A stretch of DNA of 64,000 nt from assembly GCF_021729015.1 (NCBI RefSeq), contig NZ_JAJQQZ010000004.1, forward strand, positions 186,001 through 250,000, in the 5' to 3' direction. Shown piece by piece: positions 44,213 to 51,526 of the stretch (its first letter is position 1; each line of letters opens with the position of its first letter). Below the pieces are notes generated by a model, which did no database searches, was not told the DNA's origin, and saw only the letters and a program-made list of their open reading frames with translations. A program made the position numbers and the translations under genes. Source of the DNA: Halobacterium rubrum. Lineage in GTDB: Archaea > Halobacteriota > Halobacteria > Halobacteriales > Halobacteriaceae.

Positions 44213-44610
44213 TGGATGAAGTCGTCTTCTTCTTCCAGGAGCTCTTGAATCTCCTCGGGTGTGTTGTTCAGGAGCTCGGAGGGCCGTATTGCCTTGTCGT
44301 CGACGTAGAAGCCCTCGTGACCACACCACGGCTTCCCGTAGTGAATCTCGTCGTAAGGGATATCGTGTTCATCCAACCACTGCAGAAGCGTCTTCGCGGT
44401 ATCCGCATTGATCTTGCCGAGACGCCCCTCATGCGTATTCATATTCCGTGCCGTATAGAGCATGATGTAGTACCCCTGCTCGTCGTATTCGCGGAGCGTC
44501 TCGACGACGTCCGGGTGGGGAACACGGTCTTCGTAGTCACGGTTACCGTCCTTCTTGCAGATGACACCGTCTATATCGAACACCACTCGCTTATCTTTTG
44601 GCGGAGTCAC
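44206..44610 (-). CDS. HAD-family phosphatase, capsule/LPS-type
   Basis: 134 aa. VVFDIDGVICKKDGNRDYED carries the nucleophile DxD near residues 11-13; YYIMLYTARNMNT is motif II; PWCGHEGFYVDDKAIRPSE has the motif III/IV Lys and Asp. Such short caps-less HADs occur in sugar-nucleotide clusters where they remove a phosphate from a sugar phosphate. It ends the five-gene glycan operon, 38 bp after the fusion enzyme. Confidence 0.8.
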   Translation of the reverse strand: MTPPKDKRVVFDIDGVICKKDGNRDYEDRVPHPDVVETLREYDEQGYYIMLYTARNMNTHEGRLGKINADTAKTLLQWLDEHDIPYDEIHYGKPWCGHEGFYVDDKAIRPSELLNNTPEEIQELLEEEDDFIHS

Positions 44611-44648
44611 GTTTAGACCCGATTACCGGAAGTATAGAAAAGTAGCGG

Positions 44649-46325
44649 TTAGGGGGTGTGTGGAGCGAACTTCTCGATGCCCTGCGCGAGCATACACTGC
44701 TGCCGCTGGAAACTGTCGCCGTGCAGCGGCACCATGCTCAAGAACAACAGCGCCTCGATGAGTTGTACCGCTTTGACGTCGGCGTCAGTCTCGGCGGCCA
44801 GCATCGTGTCGAACCGTTGCTCTCGTTCTTTCTGGCCGTCCGTCGTGTAGATGTTGTAGGTCAACGCGGTGTCGTTCTCGCTGCCGCTGGCCTCGAATCT
44901 ACCGTTGATGAGGTGTTCGTAGTGGCCGACGACACTATGCCGGAGTTTCGCCAGGTCGTACCGTGGATCGCCGTAGATGTCGAATGGCCCGAACTCGCCA
45001 CGCGGGTCAATGAGCTTCAGAATCTCGTTGCGTGGGTCGTAGAGGACATTCGGGAGACAGAGATCGCCGTGGATGACAGAAACCGAGTCCATATCAAGCA
45101 ACCCGACGTCCGCGACCACGTCATCCAGGCAGTCCAGTATTTGGCTGAGGCCGGGGTGGGGTTCGCCGTTTATGTGGACGGTATCAGCGTCGAAGAACGG
45201 CTGGAATCGGGCATTCTCGCGTAGACGGTCGAGGCGACGCCGAGTCTTCCCCAAGTACATATCGCGAAGCGCGCTCTGGATTTCCGCTTGGCTGGCGTCT
45301 GCGCTGTACGTCATGAACTCCGCGTGCATACTGAACAGCCGGTCGAATACGTCATTCCAAATGTGCTGGCGGTGAGACCCGTACAGTTGTAGGTCACTCA
45401 ACGATGGATACCCGATGTACTCCATCTTTACGTACGCGTCTGCAGGTGAAGTTGAGGCGTCGTAGATTCGTGGAAGATACGGCTGCAGGCCAGTAGGGAT
45501 GTTCTCGTACCAGGAAATCTCGTTGATGAGCGTCTCGGTGTCGTTGCTGCGTTTCGTGATTACGTTTTTCCCGTGGTTCTCAAGCTCGTTGAACTCACGA
45601 GCGTTCAGGAACCGCTTTTTTGCCCGGTGGTAGGTGTCGAGGTGGCCGACGTCCAGCCACGTTTCGGGCTGGTAGAGTTCGTACGTTCGCGGTTCGAGGT
45701 AAGAGAGTAGTGCCCGGTAGAAGTAGTCGAGACCGCTGTCCAACTCGGCCGGCGTGTCCTGCATCGCGTCGAAGAACGCGCCGGCATCAGCAAGCCCGAA
45801 CTGGCCTGTGAAGCACGGCTGCGGACAATCCTGCGACCGCTTGTTTTTCTGGGTCGCGTTGGTGATGCGGTCGCTCTCGATGTCGAACGTTGTCCAGCGG
45901 TACGTCCGGTCGCGCTCCTGGTAGGCGACAATGCTCCTGTCATCAACCGTTCGCAGTGGTGAGATGAGCGTATCTGCGAAGTTCAGGTACACTGAGCGGT
46001 CTATAAGCGACTCCTCGTTAAAGGCATCCAGAGCCGTGTAGACCGTTTCGCCGAGCGACTGGGTGCCTGTGGCGTCTACCACCGTCCACTCGTAGTCACT
46101 CCGGGCGACGTACGTCTCGATGGAGTCAGCCGACTCGCCAACGGCGACGACCCGCGTTACGTCGTGGTCGCTGTAGGCTTCCGCGAGCCGTTCCAGCATC
46201 GGTTTCCCGTCGAGAGGAATCATCCCCGTTGGTACGGCGCCGACGTCGAGGCGGAGCTCGTCAGCAACTTGAATCGCGGACGGGACGATAAGGAGGTCGT
46301 CCCCAGGGTCGGTTGGCGTGGGCAT
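44649..46325 (-). CDS. Fusion of a nucleotidyltransferase-like domain and an aminoglycoside-phosphotransferase-like kinase
   Basis: 558 aa. Residues about 1-235 are an NTP-transferase fold (GMIPLDGKPMLERLAEAYSD, TGTQSLGETVYTALDAF, YLNFADTLISPL) but lack the canonical GxGTRL loop, so uridylyl transfer may be altered or lost. Residues about 255-540 are an APH/choline-kinase fold: VIHGDLCLPNVLYDPRNEIL (catalytic HGD-x4-N) and LIDPRGEFGPFDIYGDPRYD (Mg-binding DPR/DPRYD). The combination of kinase and nucleotidyltransferase on one chain would activate a small alcohol or sugar for a glycan. Substrate unknown. Confidence 0.8.
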   Translation of the reverse strand: MPTPTDPGDDLLIVPSAIQVADELRLDVGAVPTGMIPLDGKPMLERLAEAYSDHDVTRVVAVGESADSIETYVARSDYEWTVVDATGTQSLGETVYTALDAFNEESLIDRSVYLNFADTLISPLRTVDDRSIVAYQERDRTYRWTTFDIESDRITNATQKNKRSQDCPQPCFTGQFGLADAGAFFDAMQDTPAELDSGLDYFYRALLSYLEPRTYELYQPETWLDVGHLDTYHRAKKRFLNAREFNELENHGKNVITKRSNDTETLINEISWYENIPTGLQPYLPRIYDASTSPADAYVKMEYIGYPSLSDLQLYGSHRQHIWNDVFDRLFSMHAEFMTYSADASQAEIQSALRDMYLGKTRRRLDRLRENARFQPFFDADTVHINGEPHPGLSQILDCLDDVVADVGLLDMDSVSVIHGDLCLPNVLYDPRNEILKLIDPRGEFGPFDIYGDPRYDLAKLRHSVVGHYEHLINGRFEASGSENDTALTYNIYTTDGQKEREQRFDTMLAAETDADVKAVQLIEALLFLSMVPLHGDSFQRQQCMLAQGIEKFAPHTP

Positions 46326-46341
46326 AGTAGGTTCGAGAGCG

Positions 46342-47061
46342 TTATTCAGGCGTGAACTCGGGGTCGAATTCGCGGAGGTCTTCAGGGGTACCTAGAACGT
46401 GAACGTCGTCTCGATCCAAGTCGTAGGGAAGCACCGTCTTCCCGTGGTCAATCAGGTAGTTGTAGAGCGGGGCGACGTATGTTTCGCCGTACTCCCGTTC
46501 AACCTGGGCCGCGCTGTGCTCGTATGCGTCGACGAGCTCCGCCCACTGGTCGAAGTAGTAGAAGCCGGCAGTCGCAAGGTCGGAGATTTTCTCTTTCTCA
46601 GACACCTCTGTGGCGTGGCCGTCGTCGTCCGTCTTGATGAAGCTCCACCGTTCGCCCGACGCCGTGAACGACGGGATGAACCCGTCGCCGTCGATGTCTT
46701 CGGGAGTCAGCGATCCTTCTTCGATGTAGGTGTCGATATTGTAGATTGCGACCGCGTTATCGTCATTAATATGATCGTCGGCGGCGAGCGCGGTCTGTGC
46801 TTGACCGTTGGTGTACTCGTCGAGCACGACTTCGGTGTAGTCCGCGATGCCAAGTTGCGAGCATGCGTCAGCGAGGAAGCCAGAGGCGTCGTGGTCGGCA
46901 TGCGTGACGAAGATGAACTCCTCGTTGTAGAATGCCTCGAGGCTCCGCATTGCCCAATCGAACATAGGGTCTCCTTTAACGAGGATTTCGTGCTTCGGAG
47001 ACGTGACACCGACTTCCCTGAAGCGGCTGCCTCGTCCCGCCATCGTCACGAGAACTTTCAT
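46342..47061 (-). CDS. Sugar-phosphate nucleotidyltransferase
   Basis: 239 aa from the ATG at 47061 (MKVLVTMAGRGSRFREVG) with AGGAT just upstream; four more residues from a TTG are possible. The pyrophosphorylase motif is VTMAGRGSRF..TSPKHEILVKGDPM, then NDDNAVAIYNIDTYIEEG (metal Asp) and FYYFDQWAELVDAYEHS. It differs from the GlmU/AglF type of region 1 and fits the family acting on glycerol- or heptose-type sugars or dTDP sugars. 16 bp before the fusion gene. Confidence 0.78.
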   Translation of the reverse strand: MKVLVTMAGRGSRFREVGVTSPKHEILVKGDPMFDWAMRSLEAFYNEEFIFVTHADHDASGFLADACSQLGIADYTEVVLDEYTNGQAQTALAADDHINDDNAVAIYNIDTYIEEGSLTPEDIDGDGFIPSFTASGERWSFIKTDDDGHATEVSEKEKISDLATAGFYYFDQWAELVDAYEHSAAQVEREYGETYVAPLYNYLIDHGKTVLPYDLDRDDVHVLGTPEDLREFDPEFTPE

Positions 47062-47248
47062 ATCCTGAGCCAACTCTTTCAGAACCTATTATTGTGTCGC
47101 CTTCCGCTTCGGAAGCCCATGTAGCGACATATTTCTGCCCCGCCAACGGTTGATGATTCTATGCCACAGGTACGAACGTCGGCTTGCGAAATCCGTTCAC
47201 CGTTTGGAGACTGGTATACGACCGTTCGCGATCCTAGAGTTTCGGTTA

Positions 47249-47320
47249 CGGCTGCGGAACTGTGGGGAGTATCTTGGAATTTCGGCCTAACTACATCTCT
47301 AACGGGGAAATCTAATCCCG
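47249..47320 (+). repeat. Repeat R1 (degenerate member of the R family)
   Basis: CGGCTGCGGAACTGTGGGGA, then a divergent middle, then CTAACGGGGAAATCTAATCC. Aligns with R2 at 51546-51618 over about 70 bp. The hairpin found in R2 and R3 (GTGGC-CTTA-GCCAC) is lost here by several changes (GGCCTAACTACA). It fills most of the gap between the nucleotidyltransferase start and the deacetylase stop. Confidence 0.55.
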
Positions 47321-47342
47321 AAAGAACTGAAGAGCTACCAAC

Positions 47343-48296
47343 TTACTGCATTTCGTGGCTATTCACACCGCCCGATGCGTCACCGTGTCGAAACTCGTTA
47401 CAATCGTAACGGGGGAGTGCTTGCGGTTGCGTTTGGAAATCGTCCTGCTGTATGTCTCTCGATTCGACATTAAAACTGAACAAGCACCCGGCGTCGTCGA
47501 GGACGCCGCGGGTATACTCCGTGAACGTATGGAACCCACCATACGGATAACAGAACGTTCTCACATCTAACCCGTCAACTACCGTTGAAAGGTAGTCAAA
47601 AGACGAAATAATCTCGTCTCGTTGGGCTGACTGCGATAGTTTTGAGAATACTCGGTGCGTGATAGAGTGGGACCCAAGGATCATCCCAGCGTCCTGCATT
47701 TCTCTAAGTTCTGCTGGCCGCAGATAGAATGTCTCAGAGTCAAGGTTTGCGGCGGGGAACTGCTCGCAGAGCGTGTTCAAAACGTCTTCGCGGTGCTCAT
47801 AGGCGATGAAGTAGTTGAGAATACGCTTGACTGTGGTGACGCTCTCGCGGTTATTCTGGTTCTGGTAGGTTTCAGTGTGGAACTCTTCACGGCGCGCGTC
47901 CGGTACCATCTCCTCGTTTACAACGTTTAGCAGCGGTTCAAGAACTGCGTCGCCACCGTACTTCCCGACGAGTGCGTGGACACGATGCACACTCAACGCC
48001 TTCTCTTGGGTGTAGGGGCTGGTCGGAACATAGAAGATACCCCAGAGACCTCGGCGCTGTAATTCCGGGAACACCCACTCATAGTGGTCAGAGAGTCCAT
48101 CATCGAACGTAAGAACAACACCGTCCGGTAGGTCAGCGTCTCCACGGACTGCGGCAAGGAACGCGTCCCGATCGACGAACCCGTACTCGTCCTCAAAGTA
48201 GTCGAGCTGCGCCCGAAAATCCTCAATATCGAGATGATAGTACCAGGGCGCGTTGGATACGTCTGGCCGGACGTAGTGATACATCACCGCCTTCAT
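47343..48296 (-). CDS. Polysaccharide deacetylase (NodB fold)
   Basis: 317 aa. Motif 1 TFDDGLSD (about 63-70, Asp-Asp), motif 2 SHSITHRVF (His pair, about 218-226), motif 3 FCYPYGGFHTFTEYT, and LPRYDCNEFRHG near the end. Cytoplasmic: no signal peptide, so it may act on lipid-linked or nucleotide-linked amino sugars rather than on polymer. MKAVMYHYVRPDVSNAPWYY start typical. It overlaps the formyltransferase by ATGA: deacetylation then formylation of an amino sugar is the likely pair. Confidence 0.85.
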   Translation of the reverse strand: MKAVMYHYVRPDVSNAPWYYHLDIEDFRAQLDYFEDEYGFVDRDAFLAAVRGDADLPDGVVLTFDDGLSDHYEWVFPELQRRGLWGIFYVPTSPYTQEKALSVHRVHALVGKYGGDAVLEPLLNVVNEEMVPDARREEFHTETYQNQNNRESVTTVKRILNYFIAYEHREDVLNTLCEQFPAANLDSETFYLRPAELREMQDAGMILGSHSITHRVFSKLSQSAQRDEIISSFDYLSTVVDGLDVRTFCYPYGGFHTFTEYTRGVLDDAGCLFSFNVESRDIQQDDFQTQPQALPRYDCNEFRHGDASGGVNSHEMQ

Positions 48297-49111
48297 CGCG
48301 ACTTGACGACAGGGTTTTTCACAAGCGGTACGTCCGTTGTCCGTTCGGCCTGTTCTGCGAGGTAGTCATCAACCAACCCATCCTCAAAGTTCTTATACAG
48401 TTGGTCCGTCGCTTCTGTCGAATAGTCAGACGTCGTGTAGTAGTGCTCGTTGTCGGGCATCTCAGGTTGTTTCATCTTCTCCAAGTCACCAAACTTTGTG
48501 ATAATCTCGCGATACGGCCAGACTATGTCCGCGATGAGACGGTTCCCGATTTGGTGGGGGGTATCGCCGGGTTTGACGCGCGCTCGGATTTGATGGATGA
48601 TGTCGCCTGTGTCGACACCTGCGTCAAGGTGCATGAATGTCGCGCCAACGCACTCCGGTTCGCCATTGACGAGCGGCCAGAAGTTCGTCCCCGTTCCCCG
48701 GTAATAGGGCGAGAGGCCAAGGTGAACGTTCAAGAACCGTCCCTCGTATTCGGAGAGAAGAGGGTCTTCTATGATAGAGCAACCGTAGGCGACTAGCAGG
48801 TCGGGGTCAAGGTTGACGATTTCCTCGTAGTACTGCTCTTCGTTAATCTCGCCGTTTGGAATCTCCTTGGGATTTGAGTGGTCGGGAGTATAGTCAACGA
48901 AGTGCCGGAAGAAGTCGTCTTCAGACTCTGCACGCGCTTCTAGATGTTGGACTTTGACCTCGTCGCCTTCCTCACGAACGCGGTCAAGCGTTGACCCCTC
49001 AGTACTCTCGCAGTAGGTACGCAGAACGTTGATATCGTCATCAAGCGCGATTGCTTTTCGGACAAATTGGTGGCGGAGTTCGGAGTTTGTTAGGATAATT
49101 ACGTCAGCCAT
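48293..49111 (-). CDS. Formyltransferase (methionyl-tRNA/sugar N-formyltransferase-like)
   Basis: 272 aa from the ATG at 49111 (MADVIILTNSELRHQFVRKA). The active-site trio is present: Asn-His in FLNVHLGLSPYYRGTGTN and Asp in LDAGVDTGDI, with Tyr-rich substrate loop. Archaea lack formyl-Met initiation, so a sugar N-formyltransferase (as in QdtF, VioF, WlaRD for formamido sugars) is expected. The paired deacetylase would provide the free amine. Donor is N10-formyltetrahydrofolate, which haloarchaea can make. Confidence 0.82.
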   Translation of the reverse strand: MADVIILTNSELRHQFVRKAIALDDDINVLRTYCESTEGSTLDRVREEGDEVKVQHLEARAESEDDFFRHFVDYTPDHSNPKEIPNGEINEEQYYEEIVNLDPDLLVAYGCSIIEDPLLSEYEGRFLNVHLGLSPYYRGTGTNFWPLVNGEPECVGATFMHLDAGVDTGDIIHQIRARVKPGDTPHQIGNRLIADIVWPYREIITKFGDLEKMKQPEMPDNEHYYTTSDYSTEATDQLYKNFEDGLVDDYLAEQAERTTDVPLVKNPVVKSR

Positions 49112-49308
49112 ACTCCGCCTCAGATGGAGGATGCATTTAGAAATTTCTGATTTCCCACTAGATATAGGACTCGGTACGAGTGACTGGAGATCACCCAACG
49201 TACCACATTAAACGCCTCTACTTTGGCTGTCTTCACTTCCCCTACAAGCATAAATCCAGTGGTAGATGTGTCTTACGCAGGGAGTCACTAGGATACATGT
49301 TGAAGAAT

Positions 49309-49419
49309 TCAGAAACCCGAGTGGTCGTGGTTGCCAGACACACAAACCCGGCCATTGATGCCGCCGGGCGAGATCTCGACGACGAGACGGTCGGCGCAGT
49401 CTGTGCAGCACCGGATCAC
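49309..49419 (-). CDS. Very small zinc-knuckle protein
   Basis: 36 aa from a GTG at 49419 that overlaps the stop of the upstream tiny gene as GTGA. It reads IRCCTDCADRLVVEISPGGI then NGRVCVSGNHDHSGF, with CCxxC and later Cys and His residues. Below the usual length cutoff, but overlapping start-stop and Cys pattern on both tiny genes argue for real genes. Such two-gene pairs of zinc ribbons are found on haloarchaeal viruses. Confidence 0.5.
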   Translation of the reverse strand: MIRCCTDCADRLVVEISPGGINGRVCVSGNHDHSGF

Positions 49420-49532
49420 GGGCGGCACACCCCGGATTCGCGGGCGGCGCAGAACTGCCCCTCGTAGCCGATCCAGCAGCCGCAGTACCGACAGATGTCT
49501 CTCTCGTCGGTATCAGTGCGGCTACTCACCAC
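49416..49532 (-). CDS. Very small zinc-finger protein
   Basis: 38 aa from one of two adjacent GTG codons (49532 or 49529), preceded by a purine-rich GGGGGTGG. The sequence SRTDTDERDICRYCGCWIGY followed by EGQFCAARESGVCRP has four to six Cys in a CxxCxC..C..C pattern. It is overlapped by the next tiny gene. Typical of mobile-element accessory proteins. Confidence 0.5.
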   Translation of the reverse strand: MVSSRTDTDERDICRYCGCWIGYEGQFCAARESGVCRP

Positions 49533-49585
49533 GACCACCCCCGTTCAGACGGGCGTGGCTACTGGTGAACGATGCAGCGAAGAAA

Positions 49586-49633
49586 GCGGCAAAAGCAGCC
49601 GCTTTACTTTTATATGAAGTGGGGCCGTAGGGA
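49586..49633 (+). repeat. Site B: copy of the hairpin and tRNA-Trp 3' flank
   Basis: GCGGCAAAAGCAGCCGC is a perfect 5-bp stem (GCGGC/GCCGC) followed by TTTACTTTTATATGAAGT then GGGGCCGTAGGGA. The tRNA-Trp flank at 53885-53931 reads the same way: GCGGCAAATGCCTCCGC, AATACTTTTTT, GCAGTATGGGGCCGGAGGGA. Order, spacing and most bases agree. The plus-strand hairpin plus T-tract also looks like a terminator, carried along with the attachment sequence. Confidence 0.5.
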
Positions 49634-49670
49634 CAACGTCGGCGTCTCCGCAGGTGCCGGCGACGATTGA

Positions 49671-49712
49671 TTCTTTCAGGTGTGGCTAAGGCCACCAATT
49701 CAAAGCACACCG
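49671..49712 (-). repeat. Repeat R3, inverted member of the R family
   Basis: On the minus strand it reads GGTGTGCTTTGAATTGGTGG then CCTTAGCCACACC, matching R2 (GGAGTGTTTTGGAATTGTGG, CCTTAGCCACACC). The inner hairpin GTGGC-CTTA-GCCAC is kept and an alternative outer stem GGTGTG/CACACC is exact, while R2 has GGGGAGTG/CACACCCC. A TATA-like CTATATCC on the minus strand lies about 25-30 bp upstream. Confidence 0.5.
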
Positions 49713-49825
49713 TACAGTCCACAGACGCGGATATAGATTCTACGTACTTCCAACGTTGAGAACGGAAAATGGACCGGGTAGGGTCGTTCTCGCTGAAAGC
49801 TATTGTAGCGAGATTAGTTCGCTAC

Positions 49826-50452
49826 TTACAGCGTAACGGCGTTCTTGTCTTTGAGGGATTCGGGGACGGTTGCCCAGTAGGTTGTCTTCGACCCGTACTG
49901 GGTTGTTAGCGTCAGCTGGACCTCGTCACCTGCACCGAGACCGTCGGTAATGCCGATTTCGGGGTCACTAGTGGATTTGTTAGTTTGATTCGTTCCTCCC
50001 GCGAAGAGGACCACAGAGATACGGTCGGACTGCTGGACCAGCACGTCACTATTGTCGCCCTTGACGTTCTCTGTGTAGAACTCGTCGGAACTGTTCAGGG
50101 CGTTAGCTGAAGTGTTGTGGGTGAGCGTGACTGCCTTGTCTGGACCAATCCACTGGATAGTGGATTTGCTGAGGTTGATGTTGTCCGCACCAGCGGCCTG
50201 CCGCACTGTCAGGTTCACGAAGTCAACGGATTCACCACTGACGTTACCGTAGGCGGAGACGACGTCGATGCGGTTAGAGACCTGTGCGCTGGCTTCTTCC
50301 CCGGTCGCGCTGCCTTTCGACTGGAGGAAGCCAGCCGTGTTGATGAGGACACCGGCGGCAATGGCGGCGACCAGCACCATCGCGATGAACACGATGAGTG
50401 TGCCGATCCCGACCTGACCGCGCTCGTCCTCGTCGTTGATAAACTCGAACAT
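49826..50452 (-). CDS. Archaellin (archaeal flagellin), copy 2
   Basis: 208 aa from the ATG at 50452. The first 65 residues, including signal peptide [12 protein letters not shown] and core helix [18 protein letters not shown], and the last 35 ([25 protein letters not shown]) match copy 1 nearly exactly; the middle (about 75-165) differs and is longer by a dozen residues. Six N-glycosylation sequons (N-L-T, N-L-S, N-T-S, N-S-S, N-Q-T, N-K-S) against five in copy 1. TATA-like TTTATTTA about 35 bp upstream of the ATG. It lies in the island, with no motor genes. Confidence 0.93.
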   Translation of the reverse strand: MFEFINDEDERGQVGIGTLIVFIAMVLVAAIAAGVLINTAGFLQSKGSATGEEASAQVSNRIDVVSAYGNVSGESVDFVNLTVRQAAGADNINLSKSTIQWIGPDKAVTLTHNTSANALNSSDEFYTENVKGDNSDVLVQQSDRISVVLFAGGTNQTNKSTSDPEIGITDGLGAGDEVQLTLTTQYGSKTTYWATVPESLKDKNAVTL

Positions 50453-50620
50453 TCTGGCTACAACCATATGGCAGCAGAGTACCCTAAATAAACCCTCGCT
50501 CGTAATTATCTAGACTGGAAATTGGAGGAGCGACACGGGTAGTACAAAGTTTGCAACCAATGCTGATTTTCCAATAGTCTCACACCTACGTGGGGTTACG
50601 CGTCCGAGAACGTGCTCGCC

Positions 50621-50662
50621 CGAATATGCACACGAACTCGCGCCCACTCGTGTGCATATTCG
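50621..50662. repeat. Perfect 15-bp inverted repeat
   Basis: CGAATATGCACACGA (50621-50635) and its exact complement TCGTGTGCATATTCG (50648-50662) flank a 12-bp loop. It lies about 130 bp upstream of the small gene at 50793 and 170 bp upstream of copy 2 archaellin on the other strand. Parts of the sequence (GTGTGCACGAGACGAG, ATGCGAATTCG) recur just upstream of and at that gene's start. Could be an operator, an origin-like site or a resolvase site. Confidence 0.6.
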
Positions 50663-50735
50663 CGCTCGGTCGTCCTCGCGCACCCGTAGACCTACCGCGT
50701 CCGTGATAGGAAAACGGCGAATCACCCCTATATTC

Positions 50736-50816
50736 GGGTGTTCAGTGAGCCAAATTCGTTCGGTTATCCGGGGTCGTGTGCACGAGACGAGTATGCGAAT
50801 TCGAACTGACGGCGAG
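50736..50816 (+). repeat. Repeat D2, intact promoter and 5' end of the small gene at 50793
   Basis: 81 bp matching D1 at 43684-43760. It contains the region upstream of ATG 50793 (GGGTGTTCAGTGAGCCAAAT, then TTCGGTTATCCG) and the first eight codons. TTATCC may serve as TATA. Together D1 and D2 bracket 7 kb of the island. Confidence 0.6.
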
Positions 50817-51050
50817 TATGCGCACCGGAAGGACACGATAGAGGCGGCAGCGGAGCGCCTGGACTGTAACAAGACTCACGCCGTGCTTGTCTCCTGCGAG
50901 GTCGTCGGCGACGTCCTGGACGGTGTGGAGGACGCACTGGAGCATCCCGATCTCCCGCCGAGTCTCCGCGACGAGCTCGCCGAGACCATCTCCACTCGGC
51001 GCGTCGACGTCGATGCTTCCGAGCCCGAGGTGGATATGAATCTGGATTAG
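50793..51050 (+). CDS. Small CopG-like haloarchaeal protein (DUF7692-like)
   Basis: 85 aa from the ATG at 50793. MRIRTDGEYAHRKDTIEAAA is a strand-helix opening like RHH proteins; ERLDCNKTHAVLVSCEVVGD and HPDLPPSLRDELAETISTR follow. This short family is common on haloarchaeal plasmids and islands (DUF7692, from memory). It overlaps the 3' end of the convergent membrane gene by 4 bp. A decayed copy of its 5' end is D1. Confidence 0.65.
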   Translation: MRIRTDGEYAHRKDTIEAAAERLDCNKTHAVLVSCEVVGDVLDGVEDALEHPDLPPSLRDELAETISTRRVDVDASEPEVDMNLD

Positions 51051-51463
51051 TCCTCTCCCTCAGAATCCCGGTACCTCTCGAATGGCCTCAACAATTTCAC
51101 TGCCATAATTATGTAGAGAAAGAGCCCGATGCCGATATAGAAATTCGTGGTGTTGTAGAACTCTTGTAGTGCGACAACCGGCGTTATCAGGGCACCGAGT
51201 ACGTAGTAGAGTAGTGAGATAAACAAGAGACTCTGAACCCAATCAGGACCGTCAATCTTGTATCGTATGTTGCTCTCTCCAGAGTGTTCCTTCCCAGCTA
51301 CAGCGAGGTCATGAACCGCGGCTGAAATGGCTACGAACACTCCAGATAGAGCAATCATCAGGAAATCCTGATGCAGATATGAGATATAGGAAATCAGTGC
51401 GGGCGGTAAGAATACCATTCGCGGACGGAAGCGAGTGGCAGACTCAATCAGATTGCTCGGCAT
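51047..51463 (-). CDS. Four-helix membrane protein, function unknown
   Basis: 138 aa. Hydrophobic helices at about 15-30 (MVFLPPALISYISYL), 33-50 (FLMIALSGVFVAISAAV), 80-100 (SLLFISLLYYVLGALI), 108-128 (FYIGIGLFLYIIMAVKLL), with a charged loop AGKEHSGESNIRYKIDG between. Similar in layout to small integral proteins on archaeal elements. AT-rich codon use, unlike the chromosomal genes. Upstream AT-rich TTATAA is shared with the divergent R2 promoter. Confidence 0.65.
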   Translation of the reverse strand: MPSNLIESATRFRPRMVFLPPALISYISYLHQDFLMIALSGVFVAISAAVHDLAVAGKEHSGESNIRYKIDGPDWVQSLLFISLLYYVLGALITPVVALQEFYNTTNFYIGIGLFLYIIMAVKLLRPFERYRDSEGED

Positions 51464-51500
51464 CCAGTTTCAACCTAGAAATGCAAGTGCCGGCAGGGGA

Positions 51501-51508
51501 TTATAAAA
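51501..51508 (+). promoter_or_regulatory. TATA box in front of R2 (bidirectional)
   Basis: The sequence ttataaaa, centred 22-23 bp before the ATG at 51527, is the strongest TATA-like element in the intergenic stretch. Read on the other strand it is ttttataa and could serve the membrane gene at 51463 as well. The expected start site for the plus direction falls near or just after the ATG. Confidence 0.45.
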
Positions 51509-51526
51509 CCGTGCTGTCGGGTCCTC

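Noticed and set aside
49180-49630. Two plus-strand ORFs of 95 and 99 codons over the tiny zinc-finger genes
   Set aside because: Basic and low complexity; the minus strand has overlapping start-stop pairs and ordered Cys motifs instead.
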